64,000 nt of DNA, taken from contig NZ_JXTE01000053.1 in the NCBI RefSeq assembly GCF_000972385.1, forward strand, positions 1-64,000, written 5' to 3'. This document shows positions 54,485 through 63,000 of this stretch, piece by piece. The DNA is from Streptomyces sp. WM6386. GTDB taxonomy: Bacteria; Actinomycetota; Actinomycetes; Streptomycetales; Streptomycetaceae. The position numbers were made by a program, and so were the translations under genes. The number at the start of each line of letters is the position of its first letter. Positions within the stretch are counted from its first letter, which is position 1. A model generated the notes under the pieces. That model saw only the letters and a list, made by a program, of their open reading frames with translations, was not told where the DNA came from and ran no database searches.

Positions 54485-54589
54485 ACCAGGGGAGGCATCG
54501 GGACCGCTGCCGTGTTCGCCGGGTCGACCAGGTACCCTCACGGAGCCCGCCCCTGACGACCTGCGCAAACCCTCTGGAGACTGACGACG

Positions 54590-55801
54590 ATGGCCGACCG
54601 GGTCACGGTGATCGGCTGGGACGGTTCGCCGCTGACCGCCGCGGCACGCTCCGCCCTCGGTGCCGCCACGCTGGTGGCCGGTGCCGCCCACCACCTGGCA
54701 CTGCCCGAGGTGCCCCCCGCCGCCGAACGCATCCGACTCGGCAGTGTCTCCCTGGCCGCCCGCCGGATCGCCGGCCATCGCGGCACGGCGGTCGTGTTCG
54801 CCGACGGGGACCCCGGGTTCTTCGGGGTCGTACGAACCCTGCGCGCACCTGAGTTCGGCCTGGAGGTCGAGGTCGTCCCCGCCGTCTCCTCGGTCGCCGC
54901 CGCCTTCGCCCGCGCCGGCATGCCCTGGGACGACGCACAGGTGGTCGTCGCACACCGGCGCACCCTGCGACGCGCGGTGAACGTGTGCCGCGCCCACACC
55001 AAGGTCGCCGTCCTCACCTCTCCCGGCGCAGGGCCCGCCGAACTCGGCCTGCTGATGGAGGGCGTCCACCGCACCTTCGTCATCTGCGAGGAACTCGGCA
55101 CCGAGCGTGAACAGGTCACGATCCTCACCTCCGACAAGGCCGCCGACCACAGCTGGCGGGATCCGAACGTCGTCATCGTGATCGGCGGCCCGGTGACCGC
55201 GGGGGAGGGCGGCGGCTGGATCTCCGGGCGCGAGCCGGCCGCCGGGGCCCGTGGCTGGGCGCTGCCAGCCGAGGCGTACGACGGTCCGCTCGGCGAAGGT
55301 GAGACGGATCTGCTGCGCGCGGCCCAACTCGCCCGCCTCGGACCCCGCGTCGGCGACCTCGTGTGGGACATCGGCTGCGGCAGCGGCGCCTTCGCCGTGG
55401 AGGCCGCCCGGGCCGGGGCCGCCGTCATCGCCGTCGACCGGGACCTCATCGCCTGCGGCCGCACCGACGCCGCCGCCCGCCGCTTCGGCGTCCAGCTCCA
55501 GATCATCCGCGGCACCGCCCCGCACGTACTGGAGAACCTCCCCGAGCCGGACGTCGTCCGCGTCGGCGGCGGGGGAGCGGCCGTGGTCTCCGCGGTCGCC
55601 GACCGCCGCCCGCAGGGCATTGTCACCCACGCCATGACACGCGACGAGGCCGAACTCGTCGGACGTGACCTGACCGAACACGGCTACCGCGTCGAGTGCG
55701 CCCTGATCCAGTCCGTCGAACTCGACACACGGGCCTGGACGGAGAAGGAGCGGAGCGTAGCGTTCCTGCTCAGCGGGGTTCTCCCGGACCGGGCGACGTG
55801 A
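54590..55801 (+). CDS. cobL: Precorrin-6Y C5,15-methyltransferase (decarboxylating)
   Basis: The 403-residue CobL is a fusion of CbiE-like (residues about 1-205, tetrapyrrole methylase with FADGDPGFFGV and VVPAVSSVAAAFARAG) and CbiT-like (about 210-400, SAM methyltransferase with VWDIGCGSGAFAVEAAR). It methylates C5 and C15 of precorrin-6 and removes the acetate side chain in corrin synthesis. The next gene, BluB-CobT, and the later CobA gene act earlier or later in the same pathway. Confidence 0.93.
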   Translation: MADRVTVIGWDGSPLTAAARSALGAATLVAGAAHHLALPEVPPAAERIRLGSVSLAARRIAGHRGTAVVFADGDPGFFGVVRTLRAPEFGLEVEVVPAVSSVAAAFARAGMPWDDAQVVVAHRRTLRRAVNVCRAHTKVAVLTSPGAGPAELGLLMEGVHRTFVICEELGTEREQVTILTSDKAADHSWRDPNVVIVIGGPVTAGEGGGWISGREPAAGARGWALPAEAYDGPLGEGETDLLRAAQLARLGPRVGDLVWDIGCGSGAFAVEAARAGAAVIAVDRDLIACGRTDAAARRFGVQLQIIRGTAPHVLENLPEPDVVRVGGGGAAVVSAVADRRPQGIVTHAMTRDEAELVGRDLTEHGYRVECALIQSVELDTRAWTEKERSVAFLLSGVLPDRAT

Positions 55802-56167
55802 CCCCATTTGTTGGTCCCGTGATCCTGTTGTCGTACTGCGCGCGGTAGGCTGGCCGACTGTTGTACCGCTTCCGTGGACCGGCCTTTCGTTCGTCAATGT
55901 CCGGAAAACGCGCCCGTTTTGGGGTGGGTGTGGTACGGCAGAACCGGAGGACGCGCAACGTGGCGCAGTCCACAGCGGGCTGTCGCGGATCAAGCTGTCG
56001 CGACGGGGGAACGGCCGGGACAATGCCAGTTAATGGCTTTGTCGTCTTTCTCGGCGGGCCGTTCGTGCCGCTGGGCACGCACGCTCGTTCTTCACTGCGG
56101 GGGCGGTCGGTGCGCCGTCCCCGGTGAGCTGGTCGTAGAAGCACTAACCGATGGGCGAGGGGTACGC
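55802..56167. other. 366-base gap before the cobT fusion; leader or small ORF uncertain
   Basis: This stretch has a -10-like TAGGCT (55846-55851) and a directly repeated GCTGTCGCG (55979-55987 and 55994-56002). A 55-codon frame (GTG 55960 to 56127, GGAGG nine bases before it) is present. The cobT frame is also open through most of it. I see no cobalamin-riboswitch B12 box (GCCACTG). Nothing can be assigned with confidence. Confidence 0.4.
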
Positions 56168-59100
56168 ATGACCGACACCGGCCAGGTCCCGGGCGAGGGA
56201 CTGCCGGAGAACGCAGGCATGGTGGAACAGCCGGGCGTTCCCGCGCACGGTGCGTACACCTACCTCTCCGAGACCACCGCCGAGGACGAAGACCTGTTGC
56301 TGCTGCCGGGCGCCCAGGGTGCATGGGGCAACGAGGTCGCCCCACCCGCCCCGGAGCCGGTCGTCGAGACGGTCCACGCTCCCGGTCCGCACGAGATGTC
56401 GGGCCGCGACAGCGGCGCGCACGACCTCAGTGCCGTCCGCGCGCCCGACCCGGTGGCGGCCCCGTCGCTGCCGATCCCGCCGATCACCCCGCGCCGGCCC
56501 CTGCACCTCGGCCCGCCCATCCCCGACGCCTCCGCCAGCCCGGTCCGCTCCCTCGCCGACCGCGGCCCCGCGGGTGCGCCGGTCCGCCAGTCGGGCCCGC
56601 CCACCGCGGGCCCCGAGTACCTCGATGTCCCGCAGCCGCTGCGGGAGATGTCCCCGCAGGGCGCGGCCCCTTGGGGCGCCCCGACCCCGGTGGGCACCAT
56701 GGCCCCGGCTGCCGAAACGGTTGTCCCGGTGCCGGAACAGGGTGCCGAGCCGGCGGGCGCGGCGCAGGCCGCGGTGGCCCGTCCCGCGACGGAGGCGGTT
56801 GCGGCGAGCGGCGTACCGCAGCCCCAGGAGGACGTGTACGCCGAGGTCATGGCGGGCACCGACGGTGTGCCGGTCGCCGGGGAGGCGTACGGCGAGGCCG
56901 TCGTCGCCGAGCATGCGCCGGAAGCCGGGGGCTTTCCCGGCTCCGAGGGGCTTCCCGTGGCCGGGATTCCGGGCGCCGACGGGTTCCCTGGTGCCGAGGG
57001 CATCCCCGGAGATTCTTACGCGCCGGGGGCCGAGACTGTTCAGAGCGATGTGAACGTGCCGGGGCCCGTGGTGGTCCCGGAGGCCGGGGCCGCGAACGCG
57101 CCCGAGGCGAACGGCATCCCGGTCGCCGCACACACGCCGGACGGAATCGTGCCGGAGGCCGCCGACGGTTCCGCCGTGGTGTTCGCCCCGGAGGGCGGGG
57201 AAGCTCCCGCGGCCGGGCAGATCGACGGTCCCGAGTCCGCCGGTGAGGCCGGACAGGACGTAGGCGCCGCCCCGGTTCCGGAGGCCGGGCCGGTCCCGGG
57301 TGCCGTGGACGCCGCCGACGTCGCTCAGGGTTCCGTTGCCGAGGACCCCGCCGGTGCCGGCCAGGTGCCGGGTGCCGTTGAGGTACCGGACCCCGCTCCC
57401 GTGCCGGACGCCGTAGAGGTCGCGGACTTCGCCCCGGTCACGGCTCCCGCCGTAGTGCCCGACGCCGATCAGACCCCGACCGGCGTGCCGCTGCCGGACC
57501 TCGCGCAGACCCCCGAGGTGCCGCTCGCGCCCGAACCCGCCGAGCCCCAGGCCGTACCGGAACCGGAGGCATCCGGTCCGGAGGTCGCCCAGATCGCCGA
57601 GCCCCCCGTCGTCGTAGCCGAGGTCGCCGAGCCCACAGCCGTCCTGGCCGAGCCCGCCGGGCTCCAGGGCGTACCGGTCCCGGACGCCCCAGGCCCCGAG
57701 GCTGACCAGGTGGCCGAGCCGACAGCCGTCCAGGCCGAGCCCGCCGAACTCCAGGGCGTACCGGTCCCGGACGCCCCAGGCCCCGAGGCCGGCCAGGTCG
57801 CGGTGCCCACCCCCGTCGTGGCCGAGGCCGCCGTACCGGAGCCCGTGCCGGCCCCCGAGAACGTACTGGCCCCCGAGCCCGTGCCGACCCCTGAAGCCAC
57901 CGCTGCGGCGCCCGCTCCCGAGCCTGCCGAAGCCGCGGTCCCGACGCCCCAGCCGGCCCCCGAACCTGCTGCCCTGGAGACCCCCGCGCCCATGCCGTCC
58001 CCCGAGTCCACCGACGCGGAGCAGCCGCCGCACCCCGTGGACGCGGAGGCCGCCGCGCAGCCGGAGCCGCCCGCTGCCGTAGCCGAACAGCTCGCGCAGC
58101 CGGAGGACGCCCCCGCCCCCGTGGACGTCACGCAGGAGCAGACCGGGCAGCCCGTCCTCGTCGACGCCGCCCCGCAGTTCGCCGACGCCCCCGACCCCGC
58201 GCCGGTCCCGGAGGCGCCTCAGCCGGTGACCGCCCCGGCGGACGCGCCCGTCGACGACCTCCAGGCCGTGCCCGTCGCACCGGTCGACCCGGCCCCCGCC
58301 CCGTGGCTCGTCGCCGAACCCGCGGGCCCCCAGGTGCTGTTCGTGGACCAGGACCAGCCGATCGCGCAGGCCCCGCAGCCCGTGGGCCAGTTCGTCCCCG
58401 TCGAGGGCTCGGTGCCGACGACCCCGCACCTCGCCCCGACCCCGCCCCAGGCCCTCGTCCTCCCGCCGGAGGAGCACCCCGCCGTCCCCGGCCCCCGTGA
58501 CGGCGACCCCGAACTCGTACAGCACGCCGACGACCTGGACACCCGGGGCGCGGATCAGGAAGAGAGCACGGCCCCCGTGGAAGAAGTGCGTCAGTCCACC
58601 GGCCCGGCCGCGCCCGCCTACGAAGACGCCGAGCGCGAGGCCGTCCTCAAGGTCATGCGCGAGCGCCGCGACATCCGCAACGGCTTCCGCAGCGACCCCA
58701 TCCCGCACGAGGTCCTGCTCCGCGTCCTGGAGGCGGCCCACACCGCACCGTCCGTGGGCCACTCCCAGCCGTGGGACTTCGTCGTCATCCGCTCGGCCGA
58801 GACCCGCCGCACCATGCACGAACTGGCCATGCGCCAGCGCGACGCGTACGCCAAGTCCCTCCCCAAGGGCCGGGCCAAGCAGTTCAAGGAACTGAAGATC
58901 GAGGCCATCCTCGACACCCCGGTGAACATCGTCGTCACCGCGGACCCCACGCGCGGCGGGCGTCACACCCTCGGCCGGCACACCCAGCCGCAGATGGCCC
59001 CGTACTCCTCCGCGCTCGCCGTCGAGAACCTCTGGCTCGCCGCCCGCGCCGAGGGCCTCGGCGTCGGCTGGGTCAGCTTCTTCGACGAGCGCGAGATGGT

Positions 59101-60334
59101 CCGCTCCCTCGGGCTGCCCGAGCACCTGGAGGTCGTCGCCTACCTCTGCGTCGGCTATGTCGACGAGTTCCCGGACGAGCCCGAGCTGCTGCAGGCCGGC
59201 TGGTCCAAGCGCCGCCCCCTGTCGTGGGTCGTCCACGAGGAGACGTACGGCCGTCGCGCGCTGCCCGGTGAGGAGCCGCACGACCTGCTCGCCGAGACCG
59301 TCTCCCAGATCCGGCCATTGGACGCCAAGGCGCTCGGCGAGGCCTGGGAGCGACAGAAGCGGATGACCAAGCCGCCGGGCTCGCTGGGCATGCTGGAGAT
59401 CATCTCCGCGCAGCTGTCGGGCCTGTCCCGGCAGTGCCCCCCGCCGATCCCGGAGCCCGCGGCCGTCGCGATCTTCGCGGGCGACCACGGCGTCCACGCC
59501 CAGGGCGTCACCCCCTGGCCGCAGGAGGTGACGGCCCAGATGGTCGCCAACTTCCTCGGTGGCGGCGCGGTCTGCAACGCCTTCGCCGCCCAGGTCGGCG
59601 CCGAGGTGTGCGTGGTGGACGTCGGCGTGGCGGCCGACCTGCCCGCCACCCCCGGCCTTCTGCCCCGCAAGGTCCGTGCGGGCACCTCCGACATGACCAC
59701 CGGCCCCGCGATGACCCGCGAGGAGGCCAAGCAGGCCATCGAGGTCGGCATCGAGACGGCCCGCGACCTGGTGGCGGCCGGCAACAAGGCCCTGCTCACG
59801 GGCGAGATGGGCATCGCGAACACCACCGCGTCCGCCGCCCTGATCTCGGTCTTCACGGACACCGACCCGGCCGATGTGACCGGCCGCGGCACCGGCATCA
59901 ACGACGAGACCCTCGCCCGCAAGACCGAGGTCGTCCGCCGTGCCATCGAGGTCCATCAGCCGGACCCGGCCGACCCCGTCGGCGTACTCGCCGCGATCGG
60001 CGGCTTCGAACACGCGGCGATGGTCGGCCTCCTGCTCGGCGGCGCGTCCCTGCGCACTCCGGTGATCCTGGACGGCGTCAGCGCCGGCGCCGCCGCCCTG
60101 GTCGCGCGTGCCATCGCCCCCGAGGTCCTCGCGGCCTGCATCGCGGGCCACCGCAGCGCGGAGCCCGGGCACGTGGCCGCCCTGAACAAGCTCGGCCTGC
60201 GCCCCCTGGTCGACCTCGACCTCCGCCTGGGCGAGGGCACGGGCGCCCTGCTCGCCCTGCCCCTGGTGCAGAGCACCGCGCGCGCGATGCACGAGGTCGC
60301 GACGTTCGACTCGGCGGGAGTCACCGAGAAGTAG
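56168..60334 (+). CDS. cobT: Giant fusion: low-complexity region + BluB (DMB synthase) + CobT
   Basis: This is a 1388-residue protein from ATG 56168 (GAGGGG seven bases before). Residues about 1-150 are moderately conserved-looking; 150-790 are Pro/Ala/Glu/Val low complexity with no fold; 820-1035 are BluB (RERRDIRNGFRSDPIP; AAHTAPSVGHSQPWDFVV), which makes 5,6-dimethylbenzimidazole from FMNH2; 1045-1388 are CobT (KPPGSLGMLE; FAGDHGVHAQGV; GEMGIANTTASAAL; GEGTGALLALPL), which activates that base with nicotinate mononucleotide. The fusion joins successive steps of lower-ligand synthesis. BluB and CobT alone total about 560 residues, so two-fifths of the length is usual enzyme and three-fifths is extension. 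Confidence 0.9.
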   Translation: MTDTGQVPGEGLPENAGMVEQPGVPAHGAYTYLSETTAEDEDLLLLPGAQGAWGNEVAPPAPEPVVETVHAPGPHEMSGRDSGAHDLSAVRAPDPVAAPSLPIPPITPRRPLHLGPPIPDASASPVRSLADRGPAGAPVRQSGPPTAGPEYLDVPQPLREMSPQGAAPWGAPTPVGTMAPAAETVVPVPEQGAEPAGAAQAAVARPATEAVAASGVPQPQEDVYAEVMAGTDGVPVAGEAYGEAVVAEHAPEAGGFPGSEGLPVAGIPGADGFPGAEGIPGDSYAPGAETVQSDVNVPGPVVVPEAGAANAPEANGIPVAAHTPDGIVPEAADGSAVVFAPEGGEAPAAGQIDGPESAGEAGQDVGAAPVPEAGPVPGAVDAADVAQGSVAEDPAGAGQVPGAVEVPDPAPVPDAVEVADFAPVTAPAVVPDADQTPTGVPLPDLAQTPEVPLAPEPAEPQAVPEPEASGPEVAQIAEPPVVVAEVAEPTAVLAEPAGLQGVPVPDAPGPEADQVAEPTAVQAEPAELQGVPVPDAPGPEAGQVAVPTPVVAEAAVPEPVPAPENVLAPEPVPTPEATAAAPAPEPAEAAVPTPQPAPEPAALETPAPMPSPESTDAEQPPHPVDAEAAAQPEPPAAVAEQLAQPEDAPAPVDVTQEQTGQPVLVDAAPQFADAPDPAPVPEAPQPVTAPADAPVDDLQAVPVAPVDPAPAPWLVAEPAGPQVLFVDQDQPIAQAPQPVGQFVPVEGSVPTTPHLAPTPPQALVLPPEEHPAVPGPRDGDPELVQHADDLDTRGADQEESTAPVEEVRQSTGPAAPAYEDAEREAVLKVMRERRDIRNGFRSDPIPHEVLLRVLEAAHTAPSVGHSQPWDFVVIRSAETRRTMHELAMRQRDAYAKSLPKGRAKQFKELKIEAILDTPVNIVVTADPTRGGRHTLGRHTQPQMAPYSSALAVENLWLAARAEGLGVGWVSFFDEREMVRSLGLPEHLEVVAYLCVGYVDEFPDEPELLQAGWSKRRPLSWVVHEETYGRRALPGEEPHDLLAETVSQIRPLDAKALGEAWERQKRMTKPPGSLGMLEIISAQLSGLSRQCPPPIPEPAAVAIFAGDHGVHAQGVTPWPQEVTAQMVANFLGGGAVCNAFAAQVGAEVCVVDVGVAADLPATPGLLPRKVRAGTSDMTTGPAMTREEAKQAIEVGIETARDLVAAGNKALLTGEMGIANTTASAALISVFTDTDPADVTGRGTGINDETLARKTEVVRRAIEVHQPDPADPVGVLAAIGGFEHAAMVGLLLGGASLRTPVILDGVSAGAAALVARAIAPEVLAACIAGHRSAEPGHVAALNKLGLRPLVDLDLRLGEGTGALLALPLVQSTARAMHEVATFDSAGVTEK
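57626..57799 (+). repeat. 87-bp tandem duplication in the cobT low-complexity region
   Basis: Bases 57626-57712 and 57713-57799 are near-identical and encode 29-residue units beginning AEPTAV and containing LQGVPVPDAPGPEA. The high identity indicates recent duplication. Shorter PEP/PAP-type units surround it. Confidence 0.85.
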
Positions 60335-60480
60335 GCCGAAACCGGGGGTGGTCGGGGCAGGCGTTCCTGCGGGCCCCCCACCCCCGCCGTACGCTGAATC
60401 CGCAGCTTAAAATCCGCACGTCAGGGCAGCTCCACAGCCGTAGCGCCCATCGCATCGCCCGTACGAGGAGCCGCACCCTC

Positions 60481-61713
60481 ATGGCCGAAAACCCCGCCTA
60501 CCCCGTAGGCCTCCGCCTCACCGGCCGCAAGGTCGTCGTCCTCGGCGGCGGCCAGGTCGCCCAGCGCCGCCTCCCGGCACTGATCGCAGCGGGCGCGGAC
60601 ATCCTCCTCGTGTCCCCCGAAGCGACCCCCTCGGTCGAGGCGATGGCGGACGCGGGTGAGATCACCTGGGAGAAGCGGCCGTACACCGAAGGCGACCTCG
60701 CCGACGCCTGGTACGCCCTCATCGCCACCAGTGACCCGCAGGCCAACACCGCGGCCTCCACCGAAGCGGAGCGGCACCGCGTCTGGTGTGTCCGCTCGGA
60801 CGACGCCGACCAGGCGACGGCCTGGACACCGGCCACCGGCCACAGCGAGGGCGTCACGGTCGCCGTCCTCACCACGAACGCCAAGGGCCGCGACCCCCGC
60901 CACACCGCCGCCGTCCGCGACGCGGTGGTGGAGGGTCTGCGCGACGGAACCCTGGTGGCGCCCCACCACCGCACCCGCACCTCCGGCGTCGCCCTCGTCG
61001 GCGGCGGCCCCGGCGACCCGGACCTCATCACGGTCCGCGGCCGCCGCCTCCTCGCCGAGGCCGACGTCGTCATCGCCGACCGCCTCGGTCCGCGCGACCT
61101 GCTCGCCGAACTCCCGCCGCACGTCGAGGTGATCGACGCGGCGAAGATCCCGTACGGCCGTTTCATGGCCCAGGAGGCCATCAACAACGCCCTGATCGAG
61201 CACGCCAGGCAGGGCAAGTCCGTCGTACGGCTGAAGGGCGGCGACCCCTATGTCTTCGGCCGCGGCATGGAGGAACTGCACGCTCTCGCCGAGGCCGGCA
61301 TCCCCTGCACCGTCGTCCCCGGCATCTCCAGCTCGATCTCGGTGCCGGGCGCGGCCGGCATCCCCGTCACCCATCGCGGTGTCGCACACGAGTTCACGGT
61401 GGTCAGCGGCCATGTCGCCCCTGACGACGAGCGCTCCCTGGTCGACTGGCCCTCGCTCGCCAAGCTCACGGGCACGCTGGTGATCCTGATGGGCGTCGAC
61501 AAGATCGGGAAGATCGCCGAGACGCTCGTCGCGCACGGCAAGCCGGCGGACACCCCCGTCGCCCTGGTCCAGGAGGGCACGACGGCCGCCCAGCGCCGCG
61601 TCGACGCGACCCTCGCGACGGTCGGCGAGACGGTCGTGCGCGAGGACGTGAAGCCGCCGGCGGTCATCGTCATCGGCGAGGTCGTGAAGGTCGGCCCGGA
61701 CCCGTCCGCGTAA
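60481..61713 (+). CDS. cobA: Uroporphyrinogen-III C-methyltransferase with siroheme-synthase N-terminal domain
   Basis: The 410-residue product has an N-terminal NAD-binding precorrin-2 dehydrogenase-like domain (residues about 1-155; GLRLTGRKVVVLGGGQVAQRRLPALI) and a C-terminal SUMT domain (about 165-400; VALVGGGPGDPDLITVRGRRLL; VVRLKGGDPYVFGRG; VVPGISSSISVPG). It methylates uroporphyrinogen III at C2 and C7 to precorrin-2, the entry to cobalamin and siroheme. The CysG-like pairing is intact, though whether the N-terminal domain also does ferrochelation is unknown. It follows the cobT fusion in the same direction. Confidence 0.94.
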   Translation: MAENPAYPVGLRLTGRKVVVLGGGQVAQRRLPALIAAGADILLVSPEATPSVEAMADAGEITWEKRPYTEGDLADAWYALIATSDPQANTAASTEAERHRVWCVRSDDADQATAWTPATGHSEGVTVAVLTTNAKGRDPRHTAAVRDAVVEGLRDGTLVAPHHRTRTSGVALVGGGPGDPDLITVRGRRLLAEADVVIADRLGPRDLLAELPPHVEVIDAAKIPYGRFMAQEAINNALIEHARQGKSVVRLKGGDPYVFGRGMEELHALAEAGIPCTVVPGISSSISVPGAAGIPVTHRGVAHEFTVVSGHVAPDDERSLVDWPSLAKLTGTLVILMGVDKIGKIAETLVAHGKPADTPVALVQEGTTAAQRRVDATLATVGETVVREDVKPPAVIVIGEVVKVGPDPSA

Positions 61714-61777
61714 CCCCGGGTAACCCAACTCGTACCCAGCCGTTGGCACCGCACCCAGAGCAAGGCAGTATCACCCT

Positions 61778-62596
61778 GTGGCCGATCTCATCACCGTCGA
61801 GGATCCCGACGACCCGCGCCTGCGCGACTACACAGGCCTGACCGACGTCGAACTGCGGCGCAAGCGAGAACCCGCCGAGGGCCTGTTCATCGCCGAGGGC
61901 GAGAAGGTCATCAGAAGGGCCAAGGACGCCGGGTACGAGATGCGTTCGATGCTGCTGTCCGCCAAGTGGGTCGACGTCATGCGCGACGTCATCGACGAAC
62001 TCCCGGCCCCGGTCTACGCGGTCAGCCCGGAGCTCGCCGAGCAGGTCACCGGCTATCACGTGCACCGCGGCGCGCTCGCCTCCATGCAGCGCAAGCCGCT
62101 CCCGACGGCGACCGACCTCCTCCAGACCGCCCGCCGCGTGGTGGTCATGGAGTCGGTCAACGACCACACCAACATCGGCGCGATCTTCCGCTCGGCGGCG
62201 GCGCTCGGCATGGACGCGGTCCTGCTCTCCCCGGACTGCGCCGACCCGCTCTACCGCCGTAGCGTCAAGGTCTCGATGGGCGCGGTCTTCTCGGTCCCCT
62301 ACGCCCGTCTCGACACCTGGCCCAAGAGCCTGGAGTCCGTCCGGGAGGCCGGCTTCTCCCTCCTCGCCCTCACCCCGGACGAGAAGGCCAAGACCCTCGA
62401 CGAGACCGGCCCCCACAAGATGGACCGGGTCGCCCTGATGCTCGGCGCGGAGGGCGACGGCCTCTCCACCCAGGCCCTGGTCGCCGCCGACGAATGGGTC
62501 CGCATCCCCATGGCCCACGGCGTCGACTCCCTCAACGTCGGCGCGGCGGCTGCGGTCGCCTTCTACGCGGTGGCCACGGGCCGCCCCGAGCTCTAG
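61778..62596 (+). CDS. TrmH/SpoU-family RNA 2'-O-methyltransferase
   Basis: The 272-residue product has an N-terminal RNA-binding region (EPAEGLFIAEGEKVIRRAKDAG) and SPOUT motifs (ESVNDHTNIGAIFRSAAALG; LMLGAEGDGL; IPMAHGVDSLNVGAAAAVAFY). It methylates a ribose in rRNA or tRNA. A second family member in this window (6727-7578) differs in its N-terminal domain, so they are unlikely to be redundant. GTG 61778 is the start. Confidence 0.88.
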   Translation: MADLITVEDPDDPRLRDYTGLTDVELRRKREPAEGLFIAEGEKVIRRAKDAGYEMRSMLLSAKWVDVMRDVIDELPAPVYAVSPELAEQVTGYHVHRGALASMQRKPLPTATDLLQTARRVVVMESVNDHTNIGAIFRSAAALGMDAVLLSPDCADPLYRRSVKVSMGAVFSVPYARLDTWPKSLESVREAGFSLLALTPDEKAKTLDETGPHKMDRVALMLGAEGDGLSTQALVAADEWVRIPMAHGVDSLNVGAAAAVAFYAVATGRPEL

Positions 62597-62603
62597 GAGC
62601 CCG

Positions 62604-62996
62604 ATGCCCCAGGGCGAGGCGATCGTCGCGGTCCTGCTCCGAGCCGATCGCCTGCTGGTCGTGCGTCGCGGCCCCACCATCGCCCGCCCCGGCTACTGGC
62701 AACCTCTCAGCGGCCGCGTCGAACCGGGGGAGACCCAACGGGAGGCGCTGCTCCGCGAGGTACGCGAGGAAGTCGGCCTCACCGTCGTACCGCTCGCGAA
62801 GGTCTGGGAGTCCGAGACCGACGACGGCCGCTTCCGCCTCCACTGGTGGACCGCTCGCGCCGACGACGGCGAGGTGGTCCCCGACCCCGTGGAAGTGGCC
62901 GAGGCCCGCTGGATCACCCCGGCGGAGTTCCCGGCCCTGGACCCGATCTTCGAAGGGGACCTGGAGTTCTTCGACCGGATCCTGCCGAGCCTGTGA
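62604..62996 (+). CDS. Nudix hydrolase
   Basis: The 130-residue product has a full Nudix box (GRVEPGETQREALLREVREEVGL) at about residues 37-59. The short length, N-terminal VAVLLRADRLLVVRRGP and WQPLSGRVE resemble MutT-like or dihydroneopterin-triphosphatase-like enzymes. ATG 62604 is eight bases after the stop of the TrmH gene, so the two form an operon. Substrate unknown. Confidence 0.9.
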   Translation: MPQGEAIVAVLLRADRLLVVRRGPTIARPGYWQPLSGRVEPGETQREALLREVREEVGLTVVPLAKVWESETDDGRFRLHWWTARADDGEVVPDPVEVAEARWITPAEFPALDPIFEGDLEFFDRILPSL

Positions 62997-63000
62997 CCCG

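Noticed and set aside
56144..60292. A 1382-residue open frame opposite the cobT fusion
   Set aside because: Gly/Arg/Leu/Val-rich shadow of the low-complexity coding strand, with no domain match.
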